DNA of 5,188 bases from Bacteroidales bacterium Bact_23. Lineage in GTDB: Bacteria; Bacteroidota; Bacteroidia; Bacteroidales; Lentimicrobiaceae. The stretch lies in contig LUZO01000280.1 of NCBI GenBank assembly GCA_001603685.1, positions 1 to 5,188 on the forward strand, read 5' to 3'. The translations under genes and the position numbers were made by a program. Below the pieces are notes generated by a model. It was given only the letters and a program-made list of their open reading frames with translations, was not told the origin of the DNA and ran no database searches. Below are positions 1 to 5,188 of the stretch, one piece after another (within the stretch, counting starts at the first letter, position 1; each line of letters starts with the position of its first letter).

Positions 1-78
1 GTTAATTAATGAACAATGTTGATGAGTTGAAATAATATTTTAAGTGATTGATTAACTGTATTCCGGTAAATATAATAA
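1..78. other. AT-rich intergenic DNA, nothing recognised
   Basis: These bases lie beyond the terminator hairpin and are strongly AT-rich. I see no reading frame of useful length, no clear promoter box and no repeat. The stretch is probably spacer between this operon and whatever lies to the left. Confidence 0.5.
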
Positions 79-118
79 GAGGAAAAGGGGCTGTAAAAAT
101 TTACGGCCCCTTTTCCTT
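79..118 (-). terminator. strong intrinsic terminator behind the susD-like gene
   Basis: An almost perfect hairpin begins about 23 bases past the susD-like stop codon. The 11-base arms GGAAAAGGGGC (81-91) and GCCCCTTTTCC (106-116) are exact complements. The inner bases TGTAAA and TTTACG extend the pairing to a tight A/T loop, giving about 16 pairs including one wobble. On the minus strand the stem is followed by TCTTATTATATTT, a T-rich but interrupted tract. On the plus strand it is followed by TTATTTC. It could therefore stop transcription from both sides, but its position makes it most likely the end of the susC-susD transcript. Confidence 0.85.
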
Positions 119-140
119 ATTTCAAATTATAGCGGAATGG

Positions 141-1556
141 TTATTCATTTCCACCGGCCCACCATACTTTGTCAAAGATGGTCCATTTGGGAACATTGCC
201 GGAGTTTGAAGCAACTTCGCTCAAAGCCCAGGGGAATCTCCAGATGAATCCAACGGTAGCATTGTTGGGGTTTTTCATTTCGGGGATACCTGTACGGCGA
301 TAGTCGTTGTATGCTTCCATAGCCTCTCTGTCGAAGAAAGCGATGTACTTCTGGGTAAGGATTTCTTTCAGTTCGTTTCCGGATGTGAGCTTTGGAGCTA
401 CCTCGTTTGTGTAATAGTCGGCAGCACCTTCAACTCCAACAAAATCGAATGAAGCTTCGATGGCTTCCTGCAGTGAGGTACTCCATGTGGCATCACCTGT
501 ACGGAATTTGGCTTCAGCTTCAATGAATTTAAGTTCATGATAGGTTGCCATAAGAATTGGTGATGCAAATGCATCCCAACCTGAAGTGAAATTCGACTGT
601 GAATATCCGCCCTGAACCTGGTTGGCCTCGCCAATCGGTGCGATGTCAGCAGGATCAACTGAGGAGAAATATGTTTCCATACGCGGGTCGTGTCTTTCAT
701 CCATCAGGTTGAAAATGGTGGTGGATACAGAAAGGTGATCTCTGTTGTACCAGAATTCACCCCAAGGGTTACCGCCGGGCAGGTCAACAACAAAGCCGCC
801 GAGAAGCATATTGTCGCTGTTGCTGGTAAAGGCATTCGGAATTGCAGCAAGTGCTTCATTAGCAGCCTCAGCACCTTTAATTTGGGTAAGGCGGAGTGCG
901 TAGCGGGCTTTTAAGGAATAAGCTGCTTTTATCCAGAGAGCTTTATTGCCTTTATAGATATAATCCTTATCGGCATAAAAAACAGTTGTTTTTCCCATAT
1001 CTTCAATACCTGCATTGAGCAGTCGAATTATTTCGGGATATAAGGTTGACTGTTTATCATATTTGGGGGTTATATTTCCCAATCCTTTAAAGGCTTCGGT
1101 GTAAGGAACCTCGCCCCAGCCGTCGGTGGTAATTGCAAGGTTGTAAGCCATCATAATTTCAGCAATTCCCCTTGAGAAGAAATCGGTAGGTTCGCTTCCG
1201 TTATCGGGGTCTGTCTGGTTAATAATGGTTTTTGCAATGTTCATTACATCATAAATGGAGTTCCAGCTGTTGTTCAGCAATGAGGAGGCATTCTGTGCAA
1301 GCCTGCGGTCGGCCTGATATGACTGGTTCCAGGTACCTGCATTGTGCTCAATGTAAACTGTGGCATACCAGGCAATGTCGGTAGCCGTTGATTCAAAGCC
1401 GCTTTTCAAAAGCAGGTCAGGAAGCATGTTCTTTGATTGCATCTCGATCGTATGGTTACGATCCCTGTTGATTTCATCCATTTTATCTTCGCTGCATGCA
1501 AAGAATAAAACCGACAACAACATTAATGACAATATCTTTTTCATATTTAAGGACAT
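141..1556 (-). CDS. SusD/RagB-family outer-membrane lipoprotein (SusD-like_2 type)
   Basis: This is the surface ligand-binding lipoprotein partner of the SusC-like transporter encoded just upstream. The 471-residue product starts with a lipoprotein signal peptide (Lys6-Lys7, hydrophobic stretch 8-20, Cys21). The lipobox is LFFAC, with an atypical Phe at -3. The acidic stretch SEDKMDE directly after the Cys resembles the Bacteroidota lipoprotein export signal and predicts a cell-surface location. Family landmarks follow in the usual order: MDEINRDRN (26-34), DGWGEVPYTEAF (145-156), YHELKFIEAEAKF (339-351), an EILTQKYIAFFDREAMEAY stretch leading to YRRTGIP (about 398-424), and VWW at 464-466 near the C-terminus. 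These fit the SusD-like_2 subgroup, and the length is normal to slightly short. The first ATG lies 9 bases after the susC stop. A second ATG at 1544-1542 (Met5, reading MKKILSLMLL) gives a more classical signal peptide and may be the true start. There is no Shine-Dalgarno at either. The family call is firm; the ligand (glycan, peptide or other) is unknown. Confidence 0.95.
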   Translation of the reverse strand: MSLNMKKILSLMLLSVLFFACSEDKMDEINRDRNHTIEMQSKNMLPDLLLKSGFESTATDIAWYATVYIEHNAGTWNQSYQADRRLAQNASSLLNNSWNSIYDVMNIAKTIINQTDPDNGSEPTDFFSRGIAEIMMAYNLAITTDGWGEVPYTEAFKGLGNITPKYDKQSTLYPEIIRLLNAGIEDMGKTTVFYADKDYIYKGNKALWIKAAYSLKARYALRLTQIKGAEAANEALAAIPNAFTSNSDNMLLGGFVVDLPGGNPWGEFWYNRDHLSVSTTIFNLMDERHDPRMETYFSSVDPADIAPIGEANQVQGGYSQSNFTSGWDAFASPILMATYHELKFIEAEAKFRTGDATWSTSLQEAIEASFDFVGVEGAADYYTNEVAPKLTSGNELKEILTQKYIAFFDREAMEAYNDYRRTGIPEMKNPNNATVGFIWRFPWALSEVASNSGNVPKWTIFDKVWWAGGNE

Positions 1557-1565
1557 TTTTGGTTA

Positions 1566-4500
1566 TTAAAAGGTTAAATTAAGGCTGAAGCCGTAAGAGG
1601 TTGTCTGCGGAAGTGACATATAGTCCATTCCACTGGTCATATTACCCTGCCCCTGTGAAGCTTCCGGATCGAAATTAGGAAGTTCTGACCAGAAGATGAT
1701 ATTTCTGGCAACAAATCCTACTGACGCCTGGGTTAGTTTCAGGTGAGAAATATATTTCTTCGGCAGATTGTATGATATTCCTACTTCTCTCAGCTTAACA
1801 AATGAAGTGCCGTAAATATGGGCTTCGCTGAGTGCATCATAAACGCTGGAATAGAGAGTCTGATATGCACCGGGATCATCGGGACCGCCGCGCTCGATGT
1901 TGTTGGGCTGTCCGTTGGGCAGGTATCCGTCTACGATAAACGGAGTGGTACGGTCTTCAGTACGCTTGGAGGTACCATAAAGGTCGATAAGCCTGTTGCT
2001 TCCGCTGTACATCTGTCCGCCTTTTTTCCAGTCGATCTGTGCAAAAATGTTGATGTTTTTAAAGAGGCTGAAGTTGTTGATTACACTGAGGATGAAATCG
2101 GGAGAAACATCGCCGATTTTGCCAAACTCGCCAACCATCGGCATTCCATATCCGGGATCGTTCGGGTCGTCATTGATGAGGATGCGTCCCTGGCTGTCGC
2201 GAACGTATTTTTCACCGTAAATAGCAGGGTAGGTGTCGCCTGCCGATGCCCTGATATTGGGAGTTACATAACCGCCAAGGCTGATATTTTCAACGCCTTC
2301 GGCCAGTTCAACTACTTCGTTTACAATTTTTGAGAAGTTGGAGGTTAAGGTCCACTCAAAATTCTTTGCTACTACAGGTTTCAGGGTCAGGATAACTTCA
2401 TGACCAACACCTTTCATTTCACCGGCGTTCATTACCATTGCCGAATATCCGGTTGATCCTGCCATAGGTACGGCGAAGATCTGGTCGCGTGCTACCTGGT
2501 TGAAGAAGCTGTAGTCAAGGCCAATCCTGTTGTTCAGGAATCTCAGGTCGAGTCCGAGTTCAATGGTTTTTGTGTTCTGAGGTTTCAGATTGGCATCATA
2601 AACGGTGCTGCTCAATTTGTATCCGGTAACTCCCTGCCACGGGTAAATAACACCATAGTCGAGGAATCCGCTGGATGCACCACCGGTTTCAAAGTAAGGG
2701 TTAGCATAATAGGTGTCGGCGGCTTGCCCAACTTCAGCGTACGAAACGCGTGCTTTACCAAACGACAGAACCGTGTTATCCTGAAGTGCGGCAAGTTCGG
2801 TAAATACCCATGACAGTGATGCTGAAGGATAGAAGAAAGTACGGTTGTTTCTCGGCATTGAGGAAACAATGTCCTGGCGTCCTGTAATGTTCAGATAGAG
2901 CATATTCAGATAATCCAGGTTCAGGTTACCGAAGAAACCGGCAGTCCTTCTGGCATATGAATTGTAATATGACATCTGGGTATTGGTATTGTTCAGATTG
3001 TTCCAGCCCGGAGTGGTGAAGCCAAGACCGTATGTTTCGTAGAATTCGCTGTAGTTGTGGTCGATTTCGTTACCAATAATGAGGTTCCCTTTCAGGTCGT
3101 CGGAAAAATTGTGGGTCAGGGTTGCGGTGAGCAGTGAGTTGATAATTCTTCTGGTAACACCATAGTTATCTATTACACCTCCTGTAGGAGCCAGATAGCC
3201 AAATACGGGGTTGTTTGGCGTGGGGTATAATGCTGCTGTGGGCAGGTCGCCATCTCCCATTTCGGTGTATTCTGCGTTGTTGGTGGTGTAAGTGTCAACT
3301 CCAACCTGATATCTGATGGCAGCCCATGATACCGGTTTGAATTCCAGGTAACCGTTTCCGAAGAACCTCTTGGTCTGCTCCTGATAGCTGTTGTTTTCCA
3401 TAGCCCAGTATGGGTTGCTTCCTACAGCACCACGGCGGTAGCTGATCTGGCGGTAGAGGCCGTTTGTTCCTTCCTGATGGTAGGGAGTGCCTACAAGGTC
3501 GTATGAAGCGGGTGCACCGTAAACAGTGAAAAGCCAGCTGTCGTTTCCTGAAGGTAATTTGTCAATTTTAGCATCAGAATAATTGCTGGAGAATCCCATG
3601 TTCCATTTGTCAGACAATCTGAAATCACCACCCATTTTAGCATTATATCTTTCCATTCCGGTGGCCTTAATAATACCGGTCTGGTTTGTGCTACCAAAAC
3701 CAAGTGAATAGTTGCCAAGATTATTGGAGTTACTGATATTTATGCTGTTGTTGAATGTGTATCCGTTCCTGTCGTAAAAACCTTCCGGATTGTTAAAAGC
3801 TGTGGGAGTTACCCATTTTCCTTTGTAAGGATCAAAAAACTCTCCGGCATGTCCTTCATAATTATTACCACCATAGGTTGGATCATCCGGCAGGTCAGTG
3901 ATTTTAGGACCCCATGTAAATGAGCCTGCAGGAGCAAATTTGCCACCCGAGCCTTGTGCATAAAGCATTTGAACCTCGGGTAATTTAGATACATTATCAA
4001 TGGTAACGTTGCTGCTGAATGATACTACAGGTTTACCAAAGTTTGAGATATTTTTACCTTTTTTGGTTGTAATGATAATAACCCCGTTTGAAGCCCTCAT
4101 ACCATAAAGAGCGGCGGCAGCCTGTCCCTTAAGTACGTTGATTGACTCAATGTCGTTGGGGTCAATGTCAGCAGCACGGTTTGTATAGGCCGAGCCGGTT
4201 ACGTTTGATGAGTAGTCGCTTTCACTGGCAATGGGCATTCCGTCAATAACATACAAAGGAGTGTTGTTTCCGCTGAATGAACGTGCACCACGGATGAAAA
4301 TCTGTGAAGGAGCACCGGGCATACCAGATGACTGACGAACCTGAACACCGGAGAATTTTCCGGAAAGGGTTGACTCAAGGCTGGGGTTGGCCGCACGGGT
4401 CATTTCTTCACCTGTAGCTTCCTGTACGGAATAACCAAGTGATTTCTTTTCGCGGCTGATACCAAGAGCTGTTACAACAACTCCTTCAATGTCGAGTGCG

Positions 4501-4793
4501 TCAGGATCAAGTGCTACATTGATAACATTCTGATTCCCAATGGTAACTTCTTTGGTCTTCATTCCAACAAACGAAAACTGGAGAACTTTGCCACTGGCAG
4601 GAATCTTTAATGAGTATTTACCACTCAGGTCGGTAGTAATACCAACTGTCGTCCCTTTAACAAGCACAGTTGCCCCGGGGATACCTTTGCCATCCTCAGA
4701 ACTGGTAACCGTACCCGTAACGGTGGTTTGTGCCAGTACTACCTGCACTCCGGCGAAAATCAGAAGTGCAAGCATCATTGCAAATTTTTTCAT
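1566..4793 (-). CDS. SusC/RagA-family TonB-linked outer-membrane transporter
   Basis: This is a TonB-dependent outer-membrane beta-barrel that imports a ligand captured with its SusD-like partner. The 1075-residue product is full length for the family. A Sec signal peptide is visible (MKK, hydrophobic core, likely cleavage after VLA at 21, mature protein starting QTT). A carboxypeptidase-D-regulatory-like beta domain follows (about 24-97, with GIPGATVLVKGT and TTDLSGKYSL). Next come a TonB-box-like stretch (EGVVVTALGI, 103-112) and the plug (about 117-246), with IFIRGARS, the SusC/RagA signature PLYVIDGMP (179-187) and LKGQAAAALYGMRASNGV (221-238). The barrel includes LKPQNTKTIELGLDLRF (near 736-752) and GDVSPDFILSVINNF (near 894-908). 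It ends in GFSLNLTF with a terminal Phe, as expected for barrel assembly. No STN domain precedes the regulatory-like domain, so direct anti-sigma signalling is not expected. ATG 4793 is supported by the signal peptide and the A-rich bases in front. The susD-like gene starts 9 bases after the stop, so the two are cotranscribed. Substrate unknown. Confidence 0.97.
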   Translation of the reverse strand: MKKFAMMLALLIFAGVQVVLAQTTVTGTVTSSEDGKGIPGATVLVKGTTVGITTDLSGKYSLKIPASGKVLQFSFVGMKTKEVTIGNQNVINVALDPDALDIEGVVVTALGISREKKSLGYSVQEATGEEMTRAANPSLESTLSGKFSGVQVRQSSGMPGAPSQIFIRGARSFSGNNTPLYVIDGMPIASESDYSSNVTGSAYTNRAADIDPNDIESINVLKGQAAAALYGMRASNGVIIITTKKGKNISNFGKPVVSFSSNVTIDNVSKLPEVQMLYAQGSGGKFAPAGSFTWGPKITDLPDDPTYGGNNYEGHAGEFFDPYKGKWVTPTAFNNPEGFYDRNGYTFNNSINISNSNNLGNYSLGFGSTNQTGIIKATGMERYNAKMGGDFRLSDKWNMGFSSNYSDAKIDKLPSGNDSWLFTVYGAPASYDLVGTPYHQEGTNGLYRQISYRRGAVGSNPYWAMENNSYQEQTKRFFGNGYLEFKPVSWAAIRYQVGVDTYTTNNAEYTEMGDGDLPTAALYPTPNNPVFGYLAPTGGVIDNYGVTRRIINSLLTATLTHNFSDDLKGNLIIGNEIDHNYSEFYETYGLGFTTPGWNNLNNTNTQMSYYNSYARRTAGFFGNLNLDYLNMLYLNITGRQDIVSSMPRNNRTFFYPSASLSWVFTELAALQDNTVLSFGKARVSYAEVGQAADTYYANPYFETGGASSGFLDYGVIYPWQGVTGYKLSSTVYDANLKPQNTKTIELGLDLRFLNNRIGLDYSFFNQVARDQIFAVPMAGSTGYSAMVMNAGEMKGVGHEVILTLKPVVAKNFEWTLTSNFSKIVNEVVELAEGVENISLGGYVTPNIRASAGDTYPAIYGEKYVRDSQGRILINDDPNDPGYGMPMVGEFGKIGDVSPDFILSVINNFSLFKNINIFAQIDWKKGGQMYSGSNRLIDLYGTSKRTEDRTTPFIVDGYLPNGQPNNIERGGPDDPGAYQTLYSSVYDALSEAHIYGTSFVKLREVGISYNLPKKYISHLKLTQASVGFVARNIIFWSELPNFDPEASQGQGNMTSGMDYMSLPQTTSYGFSLNLTF

Positions 4794-4962
4794 AGTGTGT
4801 GTTTTTGGTGAGTAAAATGATTAACATTTGTTGTTTAGTGAAATTCCTTTTTCGGTTTGGTTTTGGTTAGTTTTACAAGGCAATACTTCTTCGTGAACCT
4901 CCTTTTCAAGTTAGTGTTTGTTAAATGAGTGCAGCAATTTAAGACAAAATGCAATACAGTAA
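4794..4962 (-). promoter_or_regulatory. predicted 5' leader of the susC-like gene with a displaced SD-like motif
   Basis: If the predicted promoter is right, this stretch is an untranslated leader. The last 80 or so bases before the ATG are rich in A and C and poor in G on the coding strand (for example ACCAAAAACACACACT just before ATG). This is typical of Bacteroidota start regions, which rely on low structure and A-richness rather than a Shine-Dalgarno. About 104 bases upstream of the ATG, at 4907-4897, sits GAAAAGGAGGT, which includes a full AAAGGAGGT match to the 16S rRNA 3' end. It is too far away to serve the susC start. No protein-coding gene of convincing size lies in the leader. Confidence 0.45.
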
Positions 4963-4966
4963 CTAA

Positions 4967-4994
4967 CAAAATTAACAAAAATTTAATTCTTCAA
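4967..4994 (-). promoter_or_regulatory. candidate Bacteroidota-type promoter of the susC-susD operon
   Basis: On the minus strand TAATTTTG (4974-4967) matches the Bacteroidota -7 consensus TAnnTTTG exactly. A TTG (4994-4992) lies 17 bases upstream, where a -33 element (TTG or TTTG) is expected; the spacing is at the short end of what is reported for the phylum. I found no other exact TAnnTTTG on this strand between the susC start and the window edge. The start site would fall near 4962, leaving a leader of about 170 bases. The region is AT-rich, so a chance match is possible. Confidence 0.5.
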
Positions 4995-5054
4995 GGCATT
5001 TTTAACGATTTAGCCGATTTTTTCCGACTTTACCCGGTGTTTATTTCTGCATTC

Positions 5055-5187
5055 AATCGGTTTTGTCAGGCGGCATAATTAAATATGCTGCGGCTAACCG
5101 GGATTCTGACCGGTGAAAACACCGGAATCAGAGCAAAAGCGGGCGTTTACGAGTTTATGCGAGCAGAGTGGTAGTGGCAAACCTCGT
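5055..5187. repeat. cluster of inverted repeats in upstream non-coding DNA
   Basis: Several inverted repeats are packed here. GCGGCATA (5070-5077) pairs with TATGCTGC (5084-5091) around a 6-base loop. AATCGGTT (5055-5062) can pair with AACCG..ATT (5096-5105, 2-base bulge) and enclose that stem. CCGGTG (5110-5115) pairs perfectly with CACCGG (5120-5125) around AAAA, extended by CTGA (5106-5109) and TCAG (5128-5131). ACGAGTTT (5149-5156) can pair with AAACCTCGT near the window edge, with one bulged base. No run of T follows the CCGGTG hairpin on either strand, so it does not look like a simple terminator. It could be a structured RNA, a dispersed intergenic repeat, or part of the 3' region of a gene beyond the window. 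The pairings are seen directly; the role is unknown. Confidence 0.45.
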
Positions 5188-5188
5188 G

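Noticed and set aside
1818..2333. A 171-codon open frame on the plus strand.
   Set aside because: It lies wholly antisense to the well-supported SusC barrel coding sequence, shows no recognisable motif, and has no separate promoter that I can see. It is a shadow frame.
4821..4883. A 20-codon TTG-started leader ORF behind the SD-like motif.
   Set aside because: The spacing of 13 bases is long, TTG starts are uncommon, and the peptide has no attenuator-like run of one amino acid. It is kept only as a possibility within the SD finding.
4963..4990. The A/T-rich near-repeat TAACAAAATTAACAAAAATT as a possible regulator operator.
   Set aside because: It is low-complexity DNA overlapping the predicted -7 box. 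No clear dyad or conserved spacing supports a specific binding site.
5085..5174. A 29-codon plus-strand ORF starting MLRLTGILTG in the upstream region.
   Set aside because: It starts inside one arm of a hairpin, runs through the second hairpin, has no A-rich or SD-like ribosome signal of note, and shows no recognisable motif. Chance is the simpler explanation.
5094..5186. An open minus-strand frame from the window edge (30 codons, ending FTGQNPG then TAG) that could be the tail of an upstream gene.
   Set aside because: Another frame of the same strand is also open over much of this stretch, the residues match no family I recognise, and the stretch is dominated by inverted repeats. It is too short to call without the sequence beyond the edge.

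Overview
The window comes from a member of the Bacteroidota. It holds one complete SusC/SusD outer-membrane uptake pair, both genes on the minus strand. The phylum call rests on three points. SusC/RagA TonB-dependent transporters paired with SusD lipoproteins are a hallmark of this phylum. The putative promoter has the TAnnTTTG form of the -7 box. Neither gene has a Shine-Dalgarno sequence at its start, and both are preceded by A-rich DNA. Genus and species cannot be told from the window.

Layout in the direction of transcription (right to left): 5188-4994 is non-coding DNA with several inverted repeats (about 5055-5187). A candidate promoter lies at 4994-4967. An A-rich leader of about 170 bases follows (about 4962-4794), and it contains an unusually perfect but misplaced Shine-Dalgarno-like sequence. 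The susC-like transporter gene occupies 4793-1566. After a gap of 9 bases comes the susD-like lipoprotein gene (1556-141). A very strong hairpin at 79-118 lies just behind it and probably ends the transcript. Positions 1-78 are AT-rich and show no recognisable feature.

The two products probably form one surface machine. The SusD-like lipoprotein caps the SusC barrel and helps capture a ligand, which SusC imports into the periplasm using TonB/ExbBD energy. The SusD partner resembles the SusD-like_2 subgroup (its DGWGEVPYTEA, YHELKFIEAEA and FFDREAMEAYNDYRRTGIP stretches and the terminal VWW). The substrate cannot be inferred: no glycoside hydrolase, peptidase, sensor or sigma/anti-sigma gene is inside the window, and the transporter has no STN domain. 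This is an ordinary two-gene nutrient-uptake operon. The less ordinary signals are in its upstream non-coding DNA, and they are modest.
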